NCBI GenBank assembly: GCA_947568835.1
Contig: OX387602.1
Coordinates: forward strand, 18,899,021 to 18,963,020
Origin: Protonemura montana
Taxonomy: Eukaryota; Arthropoda; Insecta; Plecoptera; Nemouridae
Direction of reading: 5' to 3'
DNA: 64,000 bases
Positions 28,701 through 43,800 of the stretch are shown here, one piece after another. The translations under genes were made by a program, and so were the position numbers. The notes under the pieces were generated by a model. That model worked only from the letters and a program-made list of their open reading frames with translations, was not told the origin of the DNA and ran no database searches. The stretch's first letter is position 1; each line of letters opens with the position of its first letter.

Positions 28701-31700
28701 GCAGTTGTACGCAGTTGACACTCGATTCAAAATTGCAATTAAATTTCAAATTGATTCGTGAATAAGTAGGTCATTGATTAATTGGAAATAGTGGTAAAGA
28801 GTCGCGAGCTGTTACGCGGAATTGGACCACTATTGGAAGAAATGTCTGTATGTATTGTTATTGGCTTTGATTTATTGGCGCAAACAAATAATTGGGTCAC
28901 ACTTTCTGCTCAGAAGGACTGAGTTAAATTAAGCGCACATGTGAAAAATATTATCTCTAGCTATATGCAGAGATGGTCCATTCCAGGGACTCGGCTCCTC
29001 CTTCTCTTGGGGGGAGAGTATTTATATGCTAACCACGCACAAAAGATCTTCGGGGATTCATTACATAAAGAATAACACAGATCCGTTAGTCTAGGAGACC
29101 TATTATTTCCAACATCCATAAAATTCAGAAAGGTGGGTAGGCAAGAATTTATGTGCCTTTACCTTCCAATCAATTATTCCAGATACCGGTTTTTTTTCGG
29201 CAATGTGACGTTGAAAGAAACGTGCGCGAGCGGCGATCAATGACCGGTAACGCAAATATTCGGAGCCAGCTTGTTTTACTATGGTGTGTAATAATTTAAC
29301 GCGTCTCTTAGCCACTGAAGAAATGCGTGTTCAAGATCACGGCTTAAAGTGCATTTTGTGCAGAGTACTAACACCAATATTTGGTATGAAACTGTTCAAA
29401 ACTCGTTGGAAACGAATGCACAAAACAAAAATTTTCCTTTTTCACTGTCGCCTCCTCTCCGTTCCTTTACAGTATTGTCGCGAATGGTTGAAAATGATTT
29501 CTTAGAAAAGCTAATTTTCATTACTAAATCAAGTGCAGTAGTTCTAGGAAAGTTCGTGGTTATCTTATCTTAGCATGGAAAATTTCTTGACAGTGCAAGC
29601 GTCGTACAATATTTCTCAAAAAGCTTTTAATCAATCGATCTTAATCAAATCAATCAAATCTTAATCAATCGATAAATCAATCGACTTTTACGATCTAGCA
29701 GTGATAATTCAAAGAATAGGTACATGGCCATATGACATTCTTTTCCACCCTCCACTTTCTTAAGCAAGCTGCAGTCAACAATTCAAACAAAACATGGGAG
29801 CGGTCAACTATATACAAAGCCACTGGCGCAATTCTTGATACAAACAATCGGTGATATGTCACCCGGGTCACCTGTTATCCTCGGCAATCGGCCGCGCAGG
29901 GCTTGTCCCGCAAAGCCCGCGACCTCGGCACCCAAGCTGAACCCAACCACGTGGACGGAGCTGATCGGAACACCGCTCCTCTCCAAGAACTCGACGAACT
30001 TCGCCAAGTATTGGCCGACACTCTTCGAGTTCTGCACGGCGGTTACGTAGAAGGGTGCAGCACAAAGGCTGCCCCAATCGACGAGGATGACGTTCCATCC
30101 ACCGCGTATCAGATAAGCTGTGGAACATTGACAAAGTTTGTTAGGGAACGGTCAAGTTTAGTGTATTTAGTTGCGCATGGGACGAACAGCTCTCAATCTT
30201 CTGCTAAGTGGTCATGTGATAATGTAGCCAAGAATTACATAGAAGCGCATGGCATTGTGGAAGAGGACTTTGCGTTTTCATTTTAAATAGTTAGTTTTTT
30301 AAAAGATGGATTTAAAAAAAAAAAAAAATTTTTAAAGATGGATCACTAGCTGCGAAGAATTAATATTTTCCACCAAATGAGATATGCCATTTCACTTAAA
30401 AGCGAAATCTGATCAGAATTGCTAACGCTTGCAATGCGCGGGGTATTTTATTATTATGAACACTACTACCCTTTTAAAAATTGATGCCAAAACAGGAACT
30501 CGAACGCCGCCTGTCGTGGGTGTTGCTCTAACTCATTGAGCTACTTGAACATATCGTGAATCGCCTGTCACGTATAACTAGTTTTTGGCTAAACTCGAAT
30601 ATCAAAGATCAGCATTCTAAAACAAGTCAAAATACTTTTATTTATCAAACTAACCACATGACGTTCATTAAACTGATCATGCTGTTGTAAGATTATATCC
30701 GTAAGAAAAAGTGGTCATGTAAGGTTTTGCCGGTTGAAATTTTGCCGGTTGTTTCGTATCCGTGCACTGTTCGGATCTCAGCAAACCCAGGCTAAAGACG
30801 TCAGCTGTCCCATCTTATACCCTGGAGCAATGAATGAACTAAATAGAGATTGCAAAATAATCTAACGGTAACTACTCGCAGCTTCATTTTATACGACGAT
30901 TAAGCTTCAGTTGTTGTGCCGTGTTTCATTCACCAGAATTTGTTGAAACCCACTCTCTGCAATTCACAGTTCTCTGAGCGTTGAATGGTTGAGTTTACCT
31001 ACTACTGAGAGAAATCGTGGAATCTTGATCGATGAAACGCTCATCGAGAGTGTGAAATCTGATTTAAATTGCAAACGCTTGCAATGCGCAAAGTATTTTA
31101 TAATTAGGAACACTACCATCCTCTCAAAAATTGATGCGCAAACGAACCGAGATATCCACCTATCGCTGGTGCTGCTCTAACCAATTGAGATAGTTGCACA
31201 TATACTTTTTGAGAGGACTTTAGAATTTTAGTTATCGAGAGAACCCCTTGCCATCTCTGATAGTGGTAGAGCTGCTTCCTCTCGTGTCTTCCGTGAATCC
31301 GTGCAGATAGATGACTGTAGGAAGGTCCCTGTCGAAGTTCGAACGAGCCAGCAGGGGGTAGTCGTCAGGCATCAAGAGGTCAGCTCTGGTGGGGTTGGCT
31401 CTGGTGTACAGGAAGAACGAGATGTCTCGCCTCTCGTCCATTGGACAACAGTATCTGCAGTTACCTCGGGGTATCAATCGTATTCCTAGAGGTTCGCCCT
31501 CTGTAACAGAGAAGACATGAAAGATTTTTTGAATGTATGTTTTAACAGTGAGTAAATATAATATTTTTGTTCCCCCCGTGTCAGTTTTCGTGAATGTTTT
31601 GTTTGTTTTCAATCACGCCCACACGATACGACATTCGATTGCTGAGTGAAAGGCACCAACCATGAAATATATTCAATATTTTAGACTCAAATCAGTTGAA

Positions 31701-34700
31701 AGAATAGGCAACTTTTTTCCCGTGGAAACAAATAAAATTGAAAGAAACACTAAATAGGCTAGTTTTTCCTCATGCATAGAATGGAACAAATGATGGCCTT
31801 ATCTCATTTAATTACATTACACTGAAAAAAAGTTGCTGAATCACATTCTTTTTCACACTTTTGTAATTTGTTAATTGTTTTCCAAACTTGACTAATTTAT
31901 ACTTTTTGTCTATAATATATGTTTCTAGAGCGTTTTGCCCCTAATGCTGGTTTACTATTACGCTCAAATATGCTGCTGGTGGGTTACCTCGGCAATCTGT
32001 GATAGAGCAAAGCACTTGCACTACCTATCGTATAAGTATGCAACGACTTACTCTTGCAGAATATTCTCTGTGAAGCTGTCTTTGCCTTCCATAGAAAAGT
32101 TGAAATCGTAAAACTTCGTATTTGTTTTCAATTTATAGAGTACCATAATATTTTTCGAACGTTTCTGACATAAAATACAGTGACAAACAAATGAACTCAT
32201 TGCTGAAACTTCTGGCATTATTACTGACTAATTGGCCGTGCCATGTTACAACGCGATTAGCCAACACTTGGAGCTGTGGTCGGAGGGATGCTGGTATCAA
32301 CGAACTTGGTGTCGAGCGATTGGCAATGCTTTTATCATCATGACAATTAACTATGCATCGATGTCAGCTGTGCCGGTAGCGGTGGCAGTCCCCCTATTTC
32401 GCTACTCACCGTGCACTTTGCTAATGCAATTGCAGACAACCACTAGGCTTAGACACGACGTACACATTGGTTGAAAGCACTCACAAGTCATAGTTTTAGT
32501 AATAAGTAGTTACTTCTACATAGTTCAACGAGTGTTTACTTTAACGAGCTTATTCATCACATCAGAAAACATTTGCTTAACTAACGCAGAGCTGTGGCAT
32601 ATTATTAAAGGATGTTAAGTGGGAACTGTCGATAAATGAGGGGAAAAATATATTAAGTAGTATTTGTCAAACAAGTATCATGTAGCCCGAATCTTGATCG
32701 CTACCTGTTTTCTTAGACTCCTTGGCTTTGATTTCGATCTCAATATTTTTTCAAAAATGTCGAAAAAATAGAATAAATGAAGAATATTTATTTGATTTGT
32801 GTGGGCAAAAATTCTTCTTAAACCCGATGGAAATTTAAATTAGTCTGCCTGATGGTAAATTTCACTGAACGTTTTGTCTTTTTTCAACGAGGGACTGGGG
32901 ATAGTTTTGTTGGACTAAGCATCATGCCGTAATCGCGCATTGAAATCACTGCCTTGTGAAGCATTTCTCACGTGGCGCCTTGGGTGTTAGACGCACACGA
33001 TTCACTGGAGAAGGCGCTTATCATTGAAAGTACGCGACAATTCGATCTCGACATCTTACCTGTTCGACGCAAACTTTCGGGGCTACATTTAGAAACAAAA
33101 TTAGGTGAACCAGCGCCGCGATTGATTCTTTAGGGAAACGACAATGACAAATGGTGAAAAGCCATCACGTTTTATGTTGGGTCTAAAAACAGACCAAAAA
33201 CATTTACAATTTCTGTAAGATCGTTGAGATAAAATTATTCACTCTAAATTACGGATCTAACTTCGACAAAATAAAATGGCATCTAAAAAAAATAGAAGTA
33301 TGTATGAAACGAACTACCACAGTTTCAAAATCTAAAAAATGTATTATTTACACAAATGTACGCCAATATTTACCAATTCTTTTTAAGCTTTTAAAAAATA
33401 TCACCCAAGTTAAACATGATGTATGCATACATTTTTGGTGTCAAGAAATATCATGTGTAAACTCACCGATATAGAGATTAACGGCAGCACACAGCACCAT
33501 CACAGTTTTGGCCACCACCATGGTATCAGTGGTCAGAAGCCCTCTCGGCTCGCTGGCCGAAGGATCCAATTCATAGCTACACCTTTGTGTAACTGACTAG
33601 GAGCGCCGCACCGGCACAGAGCGATCGCCCCTCCAGTTCGCGCTGTGCCAATTGCAAACATTCGCAGCCGCGCGGAGCAGGGCTCTCCGCGAACGGGGTC
33701 CTCCGCGAGCGGGGCAAGGTCGAGGCGAGCACACATAACAGCCCACAACAACGACGGGCAACCTCTGGTGTTTTGTTTGGTGGGCACTCGCGAAACAATG
33801 ATTGCATTTCTGGTCGTGAGACTGGAGAAGGGGGTTCTTTTTGTGGCGAGATTTCGATTTATAATGTAATTAGGAGCGCGGCCATTTAGTTTGAATGACT
33901 TTCAGAAATGTATTGCATCGTTGTTCTGTAATGCAACTTTCAAAAATGCCGTATCTATAACTAATAAAATGCACTAGCAATTGTGTAAACGAGAATTACG
34001 TTGGTATCGAAATAAATGAAATTAATGATAGTTGGTAAGACGAAGATAGAAATAGAACGATAGAAGTTTACAGGTTTGTTGTGTACTTTGCATCCTTGCA
34101 GATTTTAAAAGTTCATGATCACCTAAATATTTTATGTAGATAGGAAAAGGATCCAAGTGCAAAGCAATTTGAATTGATCGTCCCGCATCCTTCGATGGGA
34201 TGTGTTTTGTAGGGGCAAAAGTATTTCAAAGTCGCGGTTACAATTGCACTAACAATAACAATTGCAGAAGAGTCTGCGTCGTTCACCAATACAAACAATA
34301 ACAGTGCTTACATCATCCAACCAAATTTCCAGAATCACCTTTCATATCAATAAAAACAAAAATGCAACTTTAAGCCACACAAGGACAAGACAGAATGCAC
34401 TCAAAGACCAAGCACTAACACTTTTTGAAGCAGCCTTTTTTTGCATACAGTTCCAAGGATTTCCGAAAATCAGATATGAGGTTCATTTTCCGTTTTTGAT
34501 GATTATTTTCTGTGTAAATAAACTTTATTTGCGTTGATATTTGCTTTCAAATAACAGAATCGAGAAAATCAAAGGTGTTGAACGTGTTTTTAACCATTGA
34601 TTGTAAAGGAATAACTTGATTAGGCCAACTTTGACATTTGTTAAAGTAACTCATACTTGCTGTCAAAAAATGGCTTCAGTATAAACTCTTCACTGTTTTC

Positions 34701-37700
34701 CTATCAAAGTGAAGTTAGTGACATGCTCTAATAACGCACAGCTTATAGGTAAACGAAACTAAGATCTCACCTTCTCTCGAATCAAATCGCTTGACGATAT
34801 ACAACCGTAGTAATTAAAATCGCAAGCGAAACGTGAACTATTCGCTAAGATCCTAGAAAACCAATTGGTACGTCATGATAATAAGCATCACGTAATGTGT
34901 ACATAATGATAGTGTTATGCCAAATTAATTGGCTAAGGTAATCAGAAGTGAGTGCTTCCCGATTGCATCTTCTCAGAGCGTGAGCCAGGCTAGCAGGCGT
35001 GTTGTTCTGCGAGATTACAAGTTTGGCCCAGTTGTCTCAAAAAAATCATCCTTGCAGATTGTACGTTGCTCCATTACAACACATTCTTTCGTCAGATGCA
35101 AGCTACATGAGGATCGCTGCTTTCTGAACCTAGTTATGTCAAGAAATTTGAGTGATCCAACATCCGCTAAACATATATTTTGTATTAATATGTTGTTGGG
35201 AAGTCGCACACGTTTCGAATTCATGACCGTCATGTCTGGAGTGGGTAAGATTTAGAAATAGATTGGTATAGGAGCAGGTTGTTTCCGTTTTATGATGGAG
35301 CTCGACAGTTGTTGGAACGGTCGAAATTGGAGAGAAAAGCGGAAAAATACATCCAAAAACGTTAATTACCGGAAATCAAAGGTTTTAAATCACAAAATTG
35401 CACAAGAAAACTCAGACTTCAAATTTGAAACGCAAAGATGATAAAGGTTTCAAAAAGCTTCTAAACATAGAATTTGTGTAACCTATATCCAAACTGGGGT
35501 TTGAATGCTAATAAATGAATACATTACTTCCAAAAAAAAATTTAAAGGATTTTTAAAAATCACAACGCTTTTACTCTATAAACAATACCTACAGGACAAT
35601 TGATATGTATGATAGGAAAACTACGTAAGATCGTATCCTTCTGAAATTTTTTTGTTGTAAACTGACATTATGGGCAATTATGTCAAATATTTAAATAAGT
35701 AATATACGATATGTATTGTAAAATAACAATGCGTGCAAATATGTAACTATGCAAACGACATGTTCATATCCTTTCGACGATCAATCGAATACATGACTAT
35801 TGTTATAGTTATTATTTTTATTATTTTTATTATTATTATTATTATTATCATTATTATTATCATTATTATTAAAATTATTATTATTTTATCGTCAAACAAT
35901 AACAAGGACCGCGGGCGACTCGACGACGTCTCGGTTGCCGGGAAGGGTGTCCTTGATTTGCAAAGCCACTCTAAAGTCTAAGGTGAATGTGTTGGTGAAA
36001 CAATTTGTGTTTACTCATGTTGTTCACAAACTAGATTTCTGCATCACCTACCGACTGCACTTCGACTTGACACCAAACATACGGTCAAAGAATGAAATTT
36101 CATTTCCTCAGTTTACCTATCTTGACCTCACTGCAACTTTGCACTGGTTTAACTGAGTTTTAAGATCGATTTTAAGTTGTAATGTAATTTTCTCTTACTT
36201 GGAGCCGATCATAGTGTATTTTATAAATGCAACAAGGGTGTCTGATTTTGTCACTTGGCTGACGAAGTTCATCACCTTGTTAAGTTTTAAGTACCTACCT
36301 AAGTAATGTAATTATCTGAGATTGCCAAAATTATTAGGAATTATGAAGCAGGAAGCTATTGATACGTGTTCGTTTCGTATTGAGTACTTGAGCCTCTTTG
36401 CTTGAAAGCACATGTAATGCTTCCGAAAGTGTGAAACTTAATATACCTGGAATATAACGTTGCTGAAGATTATACGTATATATCAGTTTTCCTACTACTA
36501 CCTATCATATTAGTCAACTGCTTATAATGGTAGACAATGAGTGGACGGAGGGTGGACGTATACAGTAGGTACTGGTATCACAATAAATTTGAATTTTTAC
36601 CAAATTTGCCTAGTTTGTCAAATAATTTGATATATTTCATTTTACAAAACTTCGCACCATAGCTTTGTAGCGACTTTTTAAACTCATACGACTTCAAAGA
36701 AAAAATTTAGAATAACCTAACAGCAATTTTTCAAAGTTTGATGCCTTTAAGCTAAGTATCGACCGTTAATTTAGCTCATTCGCTAATTAAACCTCTTGTG
36801 TTATCTTCGACGAGAGATCAAATCGCACTTTTGGGAGTCTAGCGAGCTGCCTGTCTAGTCCACGTTTCGTGTTTGACTCGCGTTTTGCACGATGAGCTCA
36901 GCTCAAAACAGCCCATTTAATAGATATGACTTTTGCGAGGAGGCAGATAAGACACTGGGGCAAAAGACCATGCTGATAATTGACCTGCTAAAAAGAAAAT
37001 ACTCTATCGGCCAGACGAGGTTAAGGTGAAGACAAAATTCAAGGGCTTTTTAAACGTTTTATCATTTGTCTGCTTTGATCTGATAAGCATGTAATTATTT
37101 AATAGCGTGTCAAAGTGAACAAACACGAATGTCTGGACTTCAAGCCTACAACAGCACGCTGCTTATAGGAGAGGGTAGTCAGGGACGTTGATGGGTCATT
37201 CTAGGGACGCTTTCGAGGACTATATGGTTAGCAGTTTGACAAAACTTGCTATGCCATCGACAAATCTAATATTACCTGAAATCGCGCACGTTGAGCTGTC
37301 TACTTTTTTAACATTTCAACCCCAGTTTCGGCAAACTGGAAATTGTGAGGTAATAACTTGTCACTGCCGAGATTGTCAATTAAGATCACGGTTTGTTAAT
37401 TTCCGTTGCAAGCAATATATCTTTTGTAATATCGTCGCACGAATAATGTTATAAAATTGATTTCAAACATAATTTTGAATCATCTTTACACAATTCTACG
37501 TGTCACCAGCACGACGTTTGTTAGAAATGAGATCACTAATCTTAATCCAGCCAGCCCAAGTTTGTGCCATTCTTTTACGTGTACTTATTTGACGTCGCGC
37601 CTGGGGACGTCAAAGGCGTCGAGACAGAGAGCAGGCTTTTTTTCTTTGCTTTGCACGAATAAGAATCCTTCGACATAAAAAGTCCCACGAAACACCTTGG

Positions 37701-40700
37701 TTATTCCTCTAAATTCCTCTAAATGAATATTAAATCAGAGAAATTCGCGTTAGCTGTTTTTTTTTTATGTTCGCTTCTTGTTGTAACATTTATTTCACAA
37801 AATAACGCTATTTTTGAAGGGTGATTTCTTTTTCAGAAGGCGCTTGTTTCATTTTACGAGCTCTTACTTACAATAGCTTTATATCTATCGTAAATCAGGT
37901 AAATCATGACCTGGCATTTGGAACGTAAAACACTTGACATTCAACATGTTACTGTCTAATAATGCACTGACATTTCAATTTCGTTTGAGACTTAATGCTA
38001 AATTCGCATCTTTTGCATATAAAAAAGAGAAATATTCTTGCCTGGGTGATGCTATAAGAAAGGACCTGACAAATGTGATGCAAGCTAGCGAAATCTGTTA
38101 CCGTACCTAACTAGCGTTTACTTTCAAAACGATGCATTAGACTGAATGTGCGTTTGATTGCTCGATTCGTTTTGTTCGCCCAATTTACATGTCGAAATTC
38201 GAACCGGTGAACTTTTTAGCCAAATAATTTTAACCTTTTTCTCGCTCTGTTTGTTACAGGACAAGCTGCTCACGAAGTTGGAGGAGAACGAGCCAGAGCT
38301 GGCCACATCTCAGGAAGATGAGGTGAGAGTCCCAGGCATCCATTTTGTTTTAACTATTGCAATTCAGAACTAATATTCAACCCAAAGTTCCATCAAATCA
38401 GATTTATATATATATATTCCTAGTCTCTTTGCTATTCTTTGGTTGTGCTTGAGAGTTGAGGGACGAACCTCAACATACAAAGCTTCTTATGAGGTTTATT
38501 AAAACGATGAATATGGATACTCGTCTCCTATATCAAGTTTCATATTCTTCGACGAACTTATAATTACGGGGGCGTCCTGCAAAGGTCGATGGATCACGAG
38601 TCTCGATTTCACGCACTTATACCAAAAGTTTCGCGAATTTCGCCTCAGGTCTATCTAGCGAAACAAATATGGCATCCATGAGTGCTGCATGACCTTTATC
38701 GGTTTGTGAAGCTGAGCTGACCTCTGACATTTGGAGGCTTCTTGTTAGTCTTCGGCTCTTTTGGAAACATTCGAGTTCAATTAATTTAATCTTTTGGCCT
38801 CTTCACGTTACGATGACAAAATGTCAAACAAAAGCTTCTTTATGTATTTTGATCTTCCACTGCGAATTCTCGAGAAGTTTTCCTGGATAGTACCTCTGCA
38901 TAGGCATTATTTCATCGCAGAATCTTGCTTATGATTCCTCATTCCCTCATAGCTTGGTGCTGTATTCAAGAGTTGTTAGATTAGATTGACGAAGCGATTT
39001 CTACTTAAAAATGTTTAACGTTTTTAGTTTTCAACAAGCAAAGAGCATTATAATTAAAGAAAAAGAAAAAATTACAATTGACAATTTACAACGATGAACG
39101 GAAATTCGAGAATGTGGGTTCCGAAGTATTCGGGAGAATTTTTACTTTGTTTAAATCAAAACCCGCCCGCTAAGTAATTCATCAGCCAATCAACAAACGT
39201 TCGCCGCTCCGAATTTGAGATTAACTCATGACATTTAGGTCCTCGTTACAGTTCCTGATGGCAAATAGCTTGTTTGACTGTTGATTCGTGTGGACTAATT
39301 AAGCAGAGCAGTCCATTAGGCATGTCGCATGGTTATACCAGAGAACTTAAGTGCTTTCAGGGCAAACAATAATGAAGTACTTGCAGAAACTTAGTATACT
39401 CGTGTTCTGTTATTAGTTTGTGAACTTAGACGTATTCACCTTTGCAAGAAGATTGACAGGTTTCAACATACCTTGCCAAAAGTCACTGGCAATCATTGTC
39501 TGAAACTAAAGCTTCTTAAAATGAAACTTACTTAATGAGAAAGGCCTGCGTCAATGTACGCTTGAATAGGAAATAAGTAAGCTCTGAAAAGCTTTCGAAA
39601 TCAGATAAAAACTCAAAAAATGTTCGAGTAAAGATACTGGCATATTACTATAACGCTAATGTGAATTTATCTTCGCGAAAAAATAGCCGTCAAATGAATA
39701 CTTTACTTATCAAAATGGAGGATGCTACTAGGTGGAGTCACCGTCGTTTACATTTCTCGCAGATCGCCCGCATTTAAAACTGGTTTACACATATTTGTAT
39801 GAATTCTAACCTCAACGATTGATATACACGTACCGATATGTTGAGTCATCATTATTTAATTCTCAAGGTTTATTAAAAAGGACGGTTGCTAGCGCCATCG
39901 GGTGGCACCCACCGTTACCAAGTGTTGCCGGTTCCTTTGCTCAGTAGAAAGTTTAACATTAACGCTGGTTCTCTGACATTATCTATACCTACACACAATG
40001 ATACCAGTGCACAACATTTTCAAGTGTCTAAAAGAACAAGGCCCGACCTGACTGGGCCGATCTCCTAGACTATTTTTTTTTCATTTTTCCTTCAAGCCAT
40101 CAACACAGTGAATGAATAAATATGGTTTCCTTGGCGTGGTTTCTTCGCTTCATCAATCACTGGTGTCCGCACGGCTTGCAGAAGTGTATCTCGCTGTCTG
40201 CATCTTGGCCATCCAATCTTTTCTCCACAGACTCGAATCGCGCAATCTTGTTACGACTCGGACATCGCACGCAATTTTCACGCAAGCGCAATTTTCGCAG
40301 GAAAATTTAAACGTTGCTCAAGAAATGGGAATTCGGGCTTTGTCAAAGAAAATTTTCTTTTCTCTCTTTGTTTTTCGCGGTGATAAAATAATAAGTGGAA
40401 TCAGGAGGATAATTTACAAGAGGCGCTTCGCATTAATAAATTCAAGAGTAATGCCGCTCCTCATTATGCTGTCATGCAACACGCTCAAATAATCACTGTT
40501 TTCTTTTTCCAAATTTTCCATCAATTTTACTGTGCAGTAAAGTACCTGCTTTAACACAAAAAAATAACGAGTAATAATAATTTAACTTTCGTCACCGCTC
40601 GTCCCGTAGTAATCCGAGAATTTGTTCTTACCCCTAATCGACTTCTATCGTGCTTTAATCTATTCCAATGTCAAGAAAATGCGGGTAAAAATGTTATCAA

Positions 40701-40819
40701 TTCCGTCAAAGGATCTGAAATATGATAAAGTAAAACAAAAAAATTAAAACTTCCAGCCCCCTTTTGTCAGAACTTTTCTTACCAAAGAAAATAAATATGA
40801 GTCTACAGCAAAATCCCTC

Positions 40820-40856
<37 letters not shown>

Positions 40857-43800
40857 TACTGAATAACGGCTTCTATAAAATATAAGAATTTATCTTGTGA
40901 TATTTTTCTCCCTGTCTTGTTCGTTCTCGAGAGCTGGGATCCCGAGATACCGCCGCCGTACAGGATAAGCGCGCCTCCCAAGGAGTGTCGTCCCAAAGGA
41001 TTCCCCAACTATTCACCTGCCAATAAAAGCGATGAGATGGGAGGAGAAGCGCACTAGACTAAGAAAATTTCTCTCTCGGAATCTTTTCTTCTGGAGATTT
41101 CTTCGCTTGATTGAAGAATCCGCATAAAGATGTGTTCCTCTGGTTCACAAAGTATTGCTCGAGGAAATTTGGCATAACATTATGGTCGATCGCCAACACA
41201 TCATATATTATGACATCTATATGCCATCAATACTCCATGGATATTCTGATCCAAGCTCGAGGTAATTTAGCACATCATTCAAAAACAGTTTTGAACATTT
41301 AAAAGTAGTGATTGAACGTGGTTGTGTGTCGGTGCTCTCTTTGCTTGCTGGCAGCGTAGGGACGTCGACGGTATTGTGTGAGCGAAGCACGGGATATGCG
41401 TTGGCTGCATCTGCAGTGCGACAATAAATGGGACACACGTGGATAAATCGAGCAAATGTGCTCATTTACACACTCACGACTCGCGATGTGGCAGCTGCAA
41501 ATGTGATTTCGCGATATCAACGGAAAATGGAATTGGAACTTCGTGTACGCTTTCACATTGGAATGGCATTTCACACAGGACACGTAGGAGAGTGGATTTA
41601 ACAGATACTCTAGTCAATATCGCAGTCAACAGTTCAAATGGAGACAACATTATTATTATTTTTTTTTTAAACGCACGCTAATTTTTGATATTTCTTTTTT
41701 AATGCATAGTTTTAGCTTTTCATTCGTGGGGTACAACCATGGATAAGGAAGAGTTGACAAATCCTGCTATGTTGAAACCTATGATATGCCACATAGACTC
41801 CTCTCAATTTTTCCATCTCGAAAGAAGATCACCGCAAAGAGTTTGGCATCAGCAAACTGCATTTGTGCAGATAACACACGGACACCTGGCGTCGAGTGGT
41901 GGGGTCGGAGGAGACGCTAACGCGCGGTGCAAACACGGCGGTGTCGCCAACGGCGTCGTTGATAACTGCACTCCCTACGGCACTACTTAATTATTCAGCT
42001 ATTGTGGTCCATTTCCTCGTCGCTCTCTCGGAATAGCGATGATGTGGTCCAGGGGCCGGGTTCGCATCCCCCCCGCGGGGATAGCCGACGCAGACTGGCG
42101 GGACGACCGCCTGGACCATCATCACCACCAAGTTATGGTACCTTTCTGGCTGAATTATTCTGCGGATGGAAATTATCATGAAGAATGCACGCCTTGTTGT
42201 AGATGCTCCTGTGTACGAGTCGTTCGTGGTCGTCATGCTTGCCATTATGTTCTAGCACGCGGGGTTCAAAGCGCTAATCAGGGGATGGATATTACTAGTT
42301 GATACACTATGGGTAGACAAGGTGACATCGATTTCGCTGAACTACGTATGCTCGTGGTACATGGACGAATTATGCAGAGCGCTGGAGTTGGAACACGAAA
42401 TCGAACGTTGATCACCATTAAAACCCCGCCTCCTCTTGCAAAGCGTCCAGAGGAATCAATGTACCAAAATGTTAAAGCCTCATCTACAGTGCAGCATCAG
42501 TGCTTCTGCAAATAATGGACTGGAATCCATTGAAATCTTTTTTCTTTCTTATCGGCAAGAAGAAAAACAGAGATGTGAGACATTCATTTCAAATAATGCA
42601 GAGAACGTGCTGTAAAACTTTTATCTTTCACTTAAAAAACTTTCTTCGGTTAAATAAAAGCAGTCATAATGACAGTGTTTTAATTCGCTTTGCGTGTCAT
42701 GCTGCACTAGTTATCTAGTTCTGTCAACCCTCGCAAAGTTTACGCCTATTTGAACCTCCTTTATACTCTCCACGAGTTTCCACTACGGCGTGAACTTTGC
42801 GTAAAGGCGATACTAGCTTTTCACGACCCCGTCGACCTATTTGCGCTGAGGCTTGCGGCTCGTGAAAGCCCCGGCGTCGAGTCGATGCTGCATTTCCCGG
42901 CACCGTACGACAATGGAGCTGGGATGCTGATCGCGTGATCTACAGATCAGAGCGATACGCCACGAGTCGAGTGTAATGCCGCAGGCCCCACATAGATGGG
43001 AAAATCTAGCAGGAAGCCTCGTGTCAGCTTACATTCCTGACGCAGAATGCCGGTCTGAGACTTTGGGAAGTCGGGCATTTTGTGCTGCTGCCAGTTCTCC
43101 AGGCTGGGATACCTGCTAAGCTACTCTGATTATGATATTGATATGAAAATATTTCTGCCCAGCATCCGGGTAACGATTTCAGTCCACATTAAGGAAACCT
43201 GATTTGCTTCAAATGGTCATAATGGATCCGAAACCGTACGCGTACTTACATATTTTTTCAGCGTATCGATAATTTTAATGACATTTATGATAAATCGTTT
43301 AAAATCTGTAAACTTATATTGAGATAGTACCCATTTCTTTTACATAGGAAAATGAGAATATAATTGTGGCTCTTTTCTGAGTTATTCTAGCAACAGCATG
43401 TCTGTTTTTCATCTTTATATACATAAAATACTGCAGGGGCCAGATCGACAAAGAAAAAGTCAGGTTAACATCCAAAGTTAAATAATATCAGCCAGTCACA
43501 GAGGTGCTTCAAGATCTTCAGGGGTTGTTACCTTGGTGATAACAACTTCACCTCCAAATTTATTTGATTAAGCCGAAGCGTAAACTCAGCTTTTATGATC
43601 CTGTCAATAAGAAGTCAACAGTGAACAGAAAGTTGCTGATAGGAAATCGCTAGCAGGTTCCTCACATATCAGTCAAAGATGTCTCCTTTTATCTCTCACA
43701 AGAAAATCTGAATGTCGCCCTAACGCTCGCTCCTGATTGGTTGCAGTGCGTGATCTGCGTGAACGCCAAGGCCACGATGCAGACCTCTCCTTGCGGCCAC

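Noticed and set aside
42039-42302. 87-codon frame and B-box-like GGGTTCGCATCCC near 42059
   Set aside because: Neither a domain nor a second tRNA-like box could be seen; it could be an old SINE, but the support is too weak.
42750-42938. 62-codon GC-richer frame
   Set aside because: It lacks splice sites that fit the phases of the RING gene and no family is recognisable.
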